From positions 124,001 through 188,000 of the forward strand of contig WIXG01000018.1 in assembly GCA_009869945.1 (NCBI GenBank): 64,000 bases of DNA, written 5' to 3'. Under the pieces are notes generated by a model that saw nothing but the letters and a program-made list of their open reading frames with translations, was not told the DNA's origin and made no database searches. Origin of the DNA: Mesaphorura yosii. Lineage: Eukaryota > Arthropoda > Collembola > Poduromorpha > Tullbergiidae. The translations under genes were made by a program, and so were the position numbers. Each line of letters opens with the position of its first letter. Within the stretch, counting starts at the first letter, position 1. Positions 42,546-52,423 of the stretch are shown one piece after another.

Positions 42546-43094
42546 ATGGGACCGAAGCTTTACCTAATCGCTGCTGCATGTGAGAACATGGGAATTGGGT
42601 ACAAGAACGATCTGCCGTGGCATCTGAAAAAGGAAATGGCGTATTTTCACCGGATGACGAATACAGTCTGCAATCCCGGAAAGTTAAACTGTGTTCTCAT
42701 GGGCAGAAATACATGGGATTCCATTCCGGAGAAGTTTCGACCGCTGCGTAATCGGTTGAATGTTGTGCTGACGACGAGGGAATTTAATGCACCAGACGGC
42801 GTTTTGCACTATTCAAGCTGGGAGCAGGCATTGCAGGAACTACCGAAATCAACGCAATTTGAAAACGTGGAGAAGGTTTGGGTGATTGGTGGAAGCTCGG
42901 TGTACAAGACGGCGATCGACTCTCCAAACTGTCACCGCATCTACCTGACACGAATCCTGAAGGACTACAATTGTGATGTCTTCTTTCCGGAATTTTCTCA
43001 ATTTACTTTGGTGAAGGATTTGAATGTACCTGAAGAGGAACAGGAAGAAGATGGCGTAAAATACAGATTTGAGGTATATGAGAAGATCAACTGA
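42546..43094 (+). CDS. DHFR: Dihydrofolate reductase, single exon
   Basis: NADPH-dependent reductase making tetrahydrofolate for thymidylate and purine synthesis. The 182-residue frame starts at ATG in a good context (aaaccATGG) and is complete. Family motifs in order: LIAAACENMGIG, NDLPWHLKKEM with the substrate-binding acidic position occupied by Glu (KKEM), VLMGRNTWDSIP (cofactor), RLNVVLTTRE, VWVIGGSSVY and YLTRI; the length matches animal DHFR (about 187). No intron interrupts it although all recognised neighbours but the oxygenase are intron-rich. Nothing suggests decay. Its end lies only 276 bp from the convergent GTPBP3 stop. Confidence 0.97.
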   Translation: MGPKLYLIAAACENMGIGYKNDLPWHLKKEMAYFHRMTNTVCNPGKLNCVLMGRNTWDSIPEKFRPLRNRLNVVLTTREFNAPDGVLHYSSWEQALQELPKSTQFENVEKVWVIGGSSVYKTAIDSPNCHRIYLTRILKDYNCDVFFPEFSQFTLVKDLNVPEEEQEEDGVKYRFEVYEKIN

Positions 43095-43370
43095 CGTCTT
43101 CGCGTCTCATCAATACAAATAACCATTCCAAGGAAAGAAGCTATTTTATTTATTACTTTCATTTTCATGAAATTCTTCTGTATTCCTCAGTAAAACAAAT
43201 TATAAATTGTTCACTTTTTCAACTGTTCTTGAAGTTTTGCATTTTCTTTATTGGCCCATTATTCCATTAATTATCCAACCTGGACCAACGAAACATTTGC
43301 TCCCCAGTTTTCCAACATACGTGGTTCCGATCATAAGCGGCAAGACCATGGGCACATCCAATTTCAATGG

Positions 43371-45452
43371 CTACTTTCCAATACAAAAGTCTTGAAATAT
43401 AATGTCCAGCACATCTTCAGTTCCAACATGTCCAGTAATAACGCCAATATTGTTCATGGCAAGCTTTAGATGATTGGTTTTCAGAGCTAAATCAACACTT
43501 GAACTATTGAGATAGTTCTCAAGGTTGGTAACACACTTTTCCAGATTTGAACGGTATCGTTCTTGTGTGAGATACGCAGCTTCTGCCTTCGGATTAGCGC
43601 ACCTGAAAACATGCAACCCACTATTAGAACCCTCGTGATGGCCGTAATCCGGCATCTGGCGCACTTACAACTGTCCAACTCGATCTGTGAGTTTGTTTAG
43701 GAATTCTTCCAAGTATTGGTTTGTCCTGCAAGATATGATCGCATCGAATATGTTTAGTAAACTCTGGTCACTTTCCGCATTCGCGTTCTCGCGTAAATCG
43801 ATCTTGTTAAGCACCAAGAGTGCCTTTGACAATAAGTACTCTTTGGTCCGGGCGGTATCGGCCGTATCCTGCGTTCAGAGCCAACTTCAGATCAGATTAA
43901 GTGCACTTTTTGTGTATTCTGCTTACGTCTGGAATTAAATGATGTATTTGGTCTTCTGCCAATTGCTGTCGCCACTTACACTTTGATTCTTGGAACCACA
44001 ACCAGTCCATTAGCAAAACAATGATATCACTCTCCTCCGCATGTCTTTGTGCTCTTCGAACCTTGAGAAAATTGTTGTCGCATTTTATAATGCTTGCTTT
44101 TCTTCCTCAATCATCGAGTACTTACTCCTTCCGATTCAATTACATCAAAAGAATCACGAAGACCGGCAGTGTCAGCGAAAATCACCTTGCACCAAAATAG
44201 TAGGAAATGAGAAAAGCAGGTACACTTCGGATTGGAGCGTCAAAGTATTAGTACCGGGTAGCCACCAAGATTAACCGTTGTTTCAATAACGTCCCGCGTT
44301 GTTCCGGGTATGTCAGACACAATAGCTGCTTGTCTTTGACCTGAATTATCATCACAGGAGAATATGTTGCGATTGTATTTAATCATGTTCACGTTGCGTT
44401 GAATGAAGTGGTGGTTGGCACGTACACAGAATATTTAACAGACTACTCTTTCCACTGTTTGGCCGCCCAACGATAGTCACCGCGACTCCATTTCTGAGTC
44501 TTTCTCCTTTCCTTCCGTCGGAAAGATGGCCTCTGATTTCTTTGATTACTTCAGTAATTCCCCCGTTTACAGCTTCCAAAACATCATGCTCAATGTTTTC
44601 GTCTTCCCCAAAGTCAATGTATGCTTCCGCTGAAGCCAAGCACTGTTAAATAAATTTTAATATCAAATGTTCTTTACTCGCTTACTGTTTTACAACTACC
44701 AACCTTCAAGATCTGATCCTTCCAAGACTCGTACACGTTGCCCAGTGCTCCCCGCATCTGGTTCACTGCTTGCGCGCGTTGCAACTCGGTTTCAGCCATG
44801 ATCAAGTCGTGAAGGCCATCGATTTCGGTCAAATTGCGAATTTTCCCATTCAGGAAAGCACGCTTACTGAATTCACCTGGCTCTGCCATACGACACCCTT
44901 GGAAAGACCCAATACATCTAAGAAACGCTAATATGACAGCCAGACCTCCGTGTACAATGAATTCACAGGAATCTTGCCCGGTGTAACTCTTCGGCTCAGG
45001 ATACCATAAGACCATGCCTGTATCTAGAACTGTGTCATCACTCGGTGATGTTGGATCGTAGAATGTTCTTAAAATTGCCTTTCTAGGCTCGGGTGGGCTT
45101 GAGAAGCGTGCAATTCTTTGCATTACACAGCGCGTTTGTGAACCAGAAACCTGTAATCAATCGCAGTAATATAGATTCTTACTTAATTTTTAATTTTCTT
45201 CTTGACTTACCCTGATCACCGCAAGCCCACAACGGGTACCACCTGCATTAGAACATAACAAATCATAACATTGCACGTACAAGAACCGAAATAAACGTGA
45301 AGATCGGGTTGCTTGCCTGTTGCCAATGCATAAATTGTGTTCTCTTGACCGACGCCGACGAGGCTTCGTGAGATCACTTGATTCCGGATCCGGATTGTTG
45401 GAGTAACTCTAGCGCGTCGAAGAGCCTGAGAAGTCCTATAAATTCGGATCAT
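43371..45452 (-). CDS. GTPBP3: Mitochondrial tRNA modification GTPase GTPBP3 (MnmE/MSS1 family)
   Basis: With MTO1 it makes 5-taurinomethyl-type modifications at the wobble uridine of mitochondrial tRNAs. Nine exons in gene order: 45317-45452, 45211-45242, 44704-45150, 44426-44642, 44255-44340, 44126-44185, 43927-44061, 43669-43868, 43371-43602; 514 residues (human 492). The Arg-rich N-terminus fits a mitochondrial presequence. The TrmE N-domain begins TIYALATGGTRCGLAVIR, the G domain has GRPNSGKSS (P-loop), IPGTTRD, DTAGLRD and NKIDL, and the end is FQDFCIGK with the invariant catalytic Cys. Intron 1 (45243-45316) begins with GC: donor ACAG/GCAAGC, required by frame. A 51-nt in-frame stretch in exon 7 has intron-like ends, see findings. 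Divergent from the TTLL gene. Confidence 0.95.
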
Positions 45453-46255
45453 GGCGGATTCTAAATTCTCAGCGTATCCTTTTCACCATGCTGACATTTG
45501 ATGTCTTCCTCAGGCAGCGAACACACATGACCACAACTATCTATGCCCTCTCAAGAATAAGGACCCAAAGAGATTTTGCTAATTGTGGTAAAAACACATT
45601 TCCAGCTCTTTCAACCAGAGAGAATTTACGTTCGCGCCACTCACAAACATAAAAGAGGTGCTCATCAAAAGTTCCGAATTTCTCACAAGTATGACAATCT
45701 TGGTTCAACAGAATTACAACTTGCAAATGGAAAAATATGATTAGCATTCGGAACTTTTGAAAGTTCCGAAATCCTCCGGTCTTATGAATCTTATGCCATT
45801 TCTTAGGTTCATGGTTCATGATCGGCCAGCCTTGTTTCTATGCTCATGTATCTATTGGGGGAATGTGTTATCGATTCTATTCCAAATAAGCACATGAGAA
45901 CGCGAGCGTGATAAAGGATTGGAGCCAGTAATTCTGACCACGACTTCTTTGGTGTCTCCTCGTAAGTTTATTGCCCACAGGTCGTATCTAGAACGTTTGG
46001 ATCTCACTCGCAAACTGTCGGCAAGGCGAGCGCAGCGCGATCAATCTCCTGGTTGCTTTCAGCAAAGCTGCGTTGGGTCAAAATTTTAGATAAGAATGAA
46101 GTGCTGCGTTCCTGTTCAATCTTACTTGCCGAAAATAATAGTGGCCACACCACAAATGACGATTCAAAAACCAGGTGCAATTATATGCCCAAGTGTTTTA
46201 CTAATGAATTATTACTCCCTCAGTGCACTAATGAAAACGTAATTATTGTCGACAG
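45453..46255. promoter_or_regulatory. Divergent spacer between GTPBP3 and the TTLL gene
   Basis: About 800 bp between two oppositely directed genes. It must contain the GTPBP3 promoter and probably the promoter or 5' exon of the TTLL gene, whose first coding exon is not resolved. A candidate retroelement remnant occupies 45541-45819 on the minus strand. Confidence 0.4.
45541..45819 (-). repeat. Possible remnant of a non-LTR retrotransposon C-terminus
   Basis: A minus-strand open frame of 92 codons contains CHTC, then about ten residues later EHLFYVC followed by an Arg/Glu-rich stretch. This resembles the CxxC...HxxxxC element that ends many LINE ORF2 proteins (usual form CxxC, ET, HLLxxC). 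No reverse transcriptase core lies upstream: that reading is broken by stops. The frame also spans a perfect 11-bp inverted repeat (ttcggaacttt / aaagttccgaa, 45749-45772), part of which recurs near 45670. An unrelated chance frame cannot be excluded. Confidence 0.35.
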
Positions 46256-48968
46256 GCACAAGTGTTGTCGATCAGACGAAGAGCCAAAACTTTAAAAAGC
46301 CGAGCCTACAGAAGCTGATTGAGACTTCCACCGATACTACGACCCATGACGATTCAACTGAGTCAGAGTCAGAGGACTCCTCCTCTGACATGAGCGACGA
46401 CAGATCAGAAGGTAAGTCTTTCAATAGCCCCATTTTAGATTAAGTTTAACATGATGCCTTTTCGGAACTTCACACAGCTGAACAACCTGTTACGTCATCG
46501 ACCCGCGGCAGAAATGAAGGCCCAGAAAATAAGGACTCTCTTGAACATGGTGCTGTAAAGAAAGCTAAACGAAAAGTGTAAGTGACAGAATCTCAATTCA
46601 GTTCGCTGTATGATTTGAAGTTAGTGATTTTTAAATTAGTCCCTGGTCAATTTGTTTGACACATTGCCGTTATGAAGTTGTTCGTAAATTGTCAAGAAGA
46701 TACGGACTAAACGAGGTCAACGAGGAACAGCAGTGGAATATTTATTGGACAGATTACAGTGTTTCGATTGAAAGGGCAAAGGATATGAGGCGATATCAGG
46801 TACGTCCTTATAAGGTGTTCATTCTGAACATGGACGACTGTTATTCTAAGGTGTATGTATCAAAGATAATCAATCATTTCCCTGGAATGAGTGAGATTTG
46901 CCGAAAAGACTTGTTGGCCAGAAATATGAATCGCATGAAGAAGTTGTTCGGCCAAGAATATGACATTTACCCCAAAACTTGGAGTTTGCCTGCTGAGTAA
47001 CCCCGAATTCGTCTTACGAAAACTTCCCGTGAGGCGTATAGTTTTATACCTGCTATTTATGCCTGTTTCAGCTATTCCGAGTTGCAAAATTATGCTGCGG
47101 CTAGAAGGAACAAGATATACATTTGTAAGTGCTGCGTAAACGTGACATCTCAGCCAATGCGATTTCACTCAAAAAATTGCTCGCACCAGGTAAACCTGAG
47201 ATGGGCTGTCAAGGTCGTGGCATTTTTCTGATCCGAAATATTAAGGATTTAAATCCGGTGGCCAAAATTGTATGCCAAAGTTACTTAGCAAAGGTAAAAT
47301 GTATGAAAGATATCAAGGCTATTCTAAAAGTATTTCACCAAGTAATGTAATGAATTTTCAGCCATTTCTGATCGACAATTACAAGTTTGACCTCAGACTG
47401 TACGTGCTCATCACATCGTGCGATCCACTTCGTATTTATTTGTTCAAAGACGGCTTGGCACGGTTCGCTACTGCTCCTTATAAGCCACCAACAAATGCTA
47501 ATATTGAGAATGCGTACATGCACCTCACCAACTATGCGGTGAACCGATTCAGTCGTGACTATGTTGTGGATGGCGAACTTGGAAGCAAACGGTACATCCA
47601 AGCTTCCGAAGAATTTTTACAACATACTTATTCAAACCTCCTCGTCCTTCTAGAAAGCTGACATCGGTTTGGCGATGGTTGAAAGAGCACGGGTACATTG
47701 TAGACACATTGCTTGAAGAGATCGATGACATTATCATCAAGACGGTTTTGTCCGCCGTACCGTTGCTGAAGCAGAACTACAATTATTGCTTCCCCGACCG
47801 GGCCAGCGCTAGCGCTTGCTTTGAAATATTGGGATTCGACCTTTTGCTCGATTATAAATTGAAGCCTTATGTTTTAGAGGTATGTGGAGTCTGTATGAAT
47901 ATTAAGACGGATGCAAAGATGCACACTTTCAACTGGTCCATATTTGAACAGGTTAATCACTCACCAAGCTTTCACACGGACGCTCCAATCGACCGAGACA
48001 TTAAAGAAGCGTTGGTTAATGACACATTTGCCATGCTAAATTTCAAGAAGTTGAATCGTCACGAACTCTTGAATGAAGAACGCAAACGGATACGAGAGAG
48101 GTTGATACAGTAAGAAAGACATATTTTATTCGCGTACGGCAACATACAGGTTGACTAAATTTGTTTACGTAAACAGGACAACACCCGCAATTGCGACGGT
48201 AAACAACAAGCAGTCCAACACGCATGCCAAATTAAACAATCCGGACGATGTTCAATTCGCTCATGAAGTCGCAAACTGTGGGGGCTTCCGACTCATCTAC
48301 CCTGCACAAAATTCAGAAAAGTATGAGCCTTATTTTGATCAAAAGCTGTCGTTATATCAAGAAACTGCAGCATTTCAAGCAAGAGCCAAATGTGTCCAAT
48401 CTCAAATTCAAGAGCACAACGTGGGTAACATTTGGTAAACAATTTCAAACCCAATAGGTAAACACTGGGTCGATTTGCAGCAAAAAAAATTGATTGAAGA
48501 GAAGAAGCGAGTGGTTTCCTCAAAAGAATCGGTTTTGCCCCAAGAGAGACCACTAGAGGGCCGGACTACAGCGACAGCAGATGTTACAAACGCCAAACCG
48601 AAAGAAATTTCAACTCGCCCACGAAAGGTAGACCAAATGCTTTGATGCTGTTTAGTTCTCTCGCATTGTTGCACAATCTTGCCTTCATGTGTCAGATAAT
48701 CCCACCCTCATTCCTACCCAACACAATCAAACCAGAAGAGGAACGCCAGTGCATGAAGGACAATATAATTCGTGGAATGCTGGTTCGGAGCCTTGGAATT
48801 GAAGCTCAGGCTTTTAAATTAGTCTGCCATACTGGCTACATTAAACCGCAAGAAGAAAAGACGTACGCGAAGATGTATGGGAGTGGAAAGGCAGAATTCG
48901 ATCTGCAATGCGGGGATGTTCAATCTTCTCTCGTAGACAAGAAGTCAACGTCAACAGTAAATCAATGA
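46256..48968 (+). CDS. TTLL6: Tubulin polyglutamylase, TTLL6/TTLL13 type
   Basis: ATP-grasp ligase that adds glutamate side chains to tubulin of cilia and neurons. Exons read: about 46256-46411, 46478-46577, 46640-46799, 46866-46996, 47072-47124, 47190-47293, 47362-47591, 47654-47879, 47952-48109, 48177-48424, 48458-48627, 48696-48968; about 670 residues. Diagnostic order: [60 protein letters not shown] (nucleotide binding), [24 protein letters not shown], and [28 protein letters not shown] with the metal-binding Glu and Asn. These match TTLL6/13 better than TTLL4, 5 or 9. The N-terminal Ser/Asp-rich exon has no early ATG, so translation may begin in an unseen upstream exon or at ATG near 46391. 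It ends 87 bp from the oxygenase stop, tail to tail. Confidence 0.93.
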
Positions 48969-49055
48969 TATCCATTTATTAAAAGCAACATTGTAAAAGT
49001 TAAGATAAATTATAAGTTAACGGAATCGCAAAATGAAAGAATACAAGAACAGAGT

Positions 49056-49730
49056 TCACTTATTTAAATGCGTGTACATGACATCAGTTCGCAAAGTATA
49101 CTTGACTCCACTTGTGACCAATGAACCCTCATGCAGTAAGTCCTGGTCAAATGCAAGGATCATGCCCTTTTCTGGAACAACCGGGAGTTTACGTTCACGT
49201 TTCCGGTAGCTTAGCAGCGTTGTCTCACCACCTTTAAATCCTTCGTTCAGGTACATTTGCAAGGTGAAGAAGGAAATTGCGGAACCATCCGGCCGTGCGT
49301 AGTGTGCATCAGAATGTGGGGCGAATTTGCCATCCTTCTCGTACTTCAAGAATCGTAGCCTCTCGTTGATTTCAACCAGCCCGTGTCCACCGAATTTCTT
49401 CGGCAAAAACTTCTCGATTCGCCTCAACAATTCTTCAACAAACTCCTTGTCGTCGATTATTATGCGGTGGCCTTTTCTGTAGTCGGGAACAATAACTTCC
49501 TTGTCGCCGTAATTCACTGCTGCGATAACGTATCCTCTGACCTCCGTCAATTCAATCAATTTGGAGCACTCTTTTTCGGTGAACACATTTCGCAAACAGT
49601 ACGCCAGTTTGTCGGGCTCGTCTATCCTCGCCAAATCCAACTTTTCAGCTTCAATGGTATCGGTGTCGAATGTCTTCGACAGGACCTGACCAGGAGTTAG
49701 TTCGAATTTGCACTCAGAACACTCGGCCAT
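49056..49730 (-). CDS. 2-oxoglutarate/Fe(II)-dependent oxygenase, single exon
   Basis: Predicted non-haem iron dioxygenase of the prolyl-4-hydroxylase-like (P4Hc) fold, 224 residues from ATG 49730, with no signal peptide and no other domain. Iron ligands are visible as HSD (His139, Asp141) and His200 in LLHEG, and the 2-oxoglutarate-binding basic residue is in KYTLRTDVMY (Arg214, or Lys210). The double-stranded beta helix also shows FFTLQMYLNEGFKGGET. The N-terminal part includes FTEKECSKLIELTE, a usual start of such domains. Substrate is unknown: it is too short for collagen P4H and does not look like PHD/EGLN, AlkB or lysyl hydroxylases. Similar small stand-alone oxygenases are common in fungi, protists and bacteria. 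The ATG follows tcgcag, suggesting a 5' UTR intron. It sits between the TTLL gene and the MITE pair. Confidence 0.9.
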   Translation of the reverse strand: MAECSECKFELTPGQVLSKTFDTDTIEAEKLDLARIDEPDKLAYCLRNVFTEKECSKLIELTEVRGYVIAAVNYGDKEVIVPDYRKGHRIIIDDKEFVEELLRRIEKFLPKKFGGHGLVEINERLRFLKYEKDGKFAPHSDAHYARPDGSAISFFTLQMYLNEGFKGGETTLLSYRKRERKLPVVPEKGMILAFDQDLLHEGSLVTSGVKYTLRTDVMYTHLNK

Positions 49731-50594
49731 TATCTGCGAGCTCACTTGGCTGTGTACACGTTGAAGTTTGCTTGCCCCTTGTGAAATAAAAACGACCGAG
49801 CAGTCTTCGTCCTCCTTTTATAGAAATATTGTTCAAGTCGTTTAATCACTTCAAAAACGTTTGCAATCAAGGCAAATGCTTTTAGTATCCACAATTCCTA
49901 CGAAAATGTGCAATTGTACATAGACTGTTGACTCACCGGCAACTGATATAAGCTGTGGTCTGCTTGGTAGGTTCCACCAAGGAAAATGTATGACTCATCT
50001 CTCAACTGGCCACGGCTGTTTCTGCAAGCCTGAATGCAAAAATACTTGCGAAAACGAAAAGCGCACGATTTACACGTACAGATTGCATTGCATCTCATAA
50101 CCACTTGCTAACACACGTGTGCGCTTGATCATCTTTGATCGATATATCCCATAACACAACCACATTTTTACAGTACCTGCGTTGGAGGATGCATGATTCC
50201 AGTCGGTTGACTAGAATCATCGGTTTTATAGCACCCGGGAGGCGCGTTTTATGACAGGACGGTGTTGCCATAAAATGGATCACCGCACCGGCCGGGCGGG
50301 TCAAGATTCAGGATCCAGCCTACTTGGGTAGACGTTACCTTGACATTTCATCATTCCCCGGCGTACTGCATGAATTGAATCGACAACTTAATGTGCCTTT
50401 GGGTATTGAGTTGTCGTCGAATACGGCTTTCACCTCCACCAGGACAGATGTCAATGTCGGTTAAATGCAGCGTACTAGAATTTAATCACAATTTTGTGCC
50501 TGACTGCTGGGTTGAATTTGGCTTCTTGATTTGAGGAGAAAAGGGCAGTTTGGCGGTTGGTCGATTTCTACCTAAGACCAGTGCTTTTAACCTA
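49731..50594. promoter_or_regulatory. Upstream region of the oxygenase gene
   Basis: This interval should carry the promoter and an untranslated first exon of the minus-strand oxygenase gene, given the acceptor immediately before its ATG. No additional coding exon is recognised. Confidence 0.4.
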
Positions 50595-51040
50595 ATTCGA
50601 CCATTCTCAATCCGAGTCCGGTGGATTCTTTTTAAGGAAACGCCTCCAACAGAAGTTACAGCGCTTCCAAAGTTATATTTTCGTCGTTAATCGTTCGTTC
50701 ATACGCCTACGTACAAGGGAGTGGGCATGCTGTAGGCGTTGTCAAGGGCGCAGCCGCTCAGCTAAAGCTCCGCTGGGTGCTATGCTCCGGCTGCGCCGGT
50801 CTCACGAACCGAGTCCGACTACGGCGACCCGGTTTCGCGTGAACACATCGCACGCTCGCGTCGCGAACCTAACTAACTTTAGTCACAGCATTGTTGGAGA
50901 CGAGAAACAACAATAATGTGCAGCGTAGAACTGGGGATACGATATGGGTCAATCACTGGATCTTGGAAGCGCTGCAACTCGCGTTTGAACCACTTCCGTC
51001 AAAAAAAATACCTTCCGATTCGGACTCAGCAATGTCGAAT
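50595..51040. mobile_element. MITE-like element A, TA target duplication
   Basis: A 446 bp non-coding element with imperfect terminal inverted repeats of roughly 75 bp. The left end starts attcgaccattctcaatc and the right end, reverse-complemented, starts attcgacattgctgagtc. Both arms reach a shared agtt(a/g)cagcgcttcc block. TA dinucleotides flank both ends (50593-50594 and 51041-51042), as left by Tc1/mariner-type transposition. The GC-rich centre (about 50760-50870) is related, in opposite orientation, to the centre of element B. No transposase frame is present, so movement would have depended on an enzyme encoded elsewhere. Confidence 0.75.
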
Positions 51041-51447
51041 TAAGTTAGAAAACTGTGTTTAACAAAAAAATCAACCAGTCACTGAAGTGCACTTCAGCCG
51101 ATTTGAGATTCATTGAACTGAGGTAAGCGAAGTACTGCCCAAGGGCTTGGGATTGATTGTCTCAAATTTCCCGTAGCAAATCTCATAGAATAACACTCAT
51201 TACGTATACGTTTAGCGTGTAGAGAGAGAATTCATAATATCCTCGTTTGATAAGTCTAATGGAGCTTTTGTTTTCTCTAACCTTGTATCCTTCTGAAGTC
51301 CTCTTCTTGGCTCTCGGGCATGTTGTATAGATAAAGTGCAAGTCAGCGTTAAATCAATACGAATGTTTACCTCCGAATTATGTTGCTTTTATTACACAGA
51401 CACTTGTAGTTCGTGACGTGCGTTATTATTAGAGCTGCTTAATCCTA

Positions 51448-51981
51448 GAATAGGTCCCAATCGCCAAATGCAATGAATGAGGTGTCATTGGGAAGATCTC
51501 GGTGAGTACATTGCAAAGCAGGTCGTTTTTTTTTGGATGAGGCTCTTCCAAATAAAGTTACAGCGCTTCCGAGGTTCAGTTGGTGCAACTATTCTAGGCA
51601 CTCGTGTTGAGCCATTACACTTGGCAACGTGTTTTACTTCCACACTAGGAAACTGTCTTGTACTAATGATTACTTTAACTAACATAGGTTTGGTTTGGTT
51701 CCGCGCGATGCGCGGCGCAAGAGTGCGATGCATTCACACGAAACCGGGCCGCCGGAGCAAAGCACCAAGCGGAGTTTTAGTTGGCACCCTTAACCACGCT
51801 TTACACACACACGCACACACAGTGTAATAAGGTGTGGACGAACGTAGATTTACTACGAAAATTTGATCTTGCTATAACTTTAGTTGAAAGCGCCTCACCC
51901 AAAACAGCGACCTGTTTCGTAATGTACCGAGATCTTTCCAATGACACCTCATTCATTGCACTTGGCGAGTGGGACCTATTT
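51448..51981. mobile_element. MITE-like element B, TA target duplication
   Basis: A 534 bp non-coding element. Its ends are long inverted repeats: the left arm (51448 onward, gaataggtcccaatcgccaa) pairs with the reverse complement of the right arm (aaataggtcccactcgccaa), and the similarity runs on for about 120 bp with few mismatches. TA flanks both ends (51446-51447 and 51982-51983). The inner left arm holds aaagttacagcgcttcc, also found in element A, and the centre holds the GC-rich block shared with A in inverse orientation plus a short CA repeat. It encodes no protein of its own; open frames across it follow the palindrome. Confidence 0.82.
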
Positions 51982-52423
51982 TAGTATTGTTCCATTACAG
52001 CTTGCAACTTTTGATTTTCTTTGCTGCGCGATACGACTTCGTTGTAAGTATGCCAGAAATAATCTAGTTCGCATGCATTACTCTACTTTGTACCGAATTA
52101 TCAAAGCCTGCATCTGAATCGCATACAATGAAATGTGCGACAGTCGCGGACAGTCTTGCCATTTGCCAACTCGAGCGCATTCAAATTTGCAGTGTGGCAA
52201 GTGGCATAGACTGACGAGCATTCTTGACGGCTTCTCAGTCTCACGACATTTCAGTATTTAAACTCAGTTTCGAGTTATGTGGCAGCTCATTTGCAGTTTG
52301 GAGACTTGGCGTAAACTCCAAAGCAGATTGGGTTTAGAACATCGGCCAGGTTATTGTGATTGTGGTCCAACCTGATTAGTGATTCCGACGTAACTTTCTA
52401 CGTGTTGCTTTCAGTTAATCAAG

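Noticed and set aside
43980-43981. Two-base microexon in GTPBP3 implied by a gtaagt just after TCAAAGT
   Set aside because: Reading straight through to the gtaagc donor at 43921-43926 keeps frame and gives a spacer length similar to other GTPBP3 proteins.
49731-49745. Earlier start for the oxygenase
   Set aside because: The codon at 49745 is GTG and the bases lie upstream of a probable splice acceptor; ATG 49730 is preferred.
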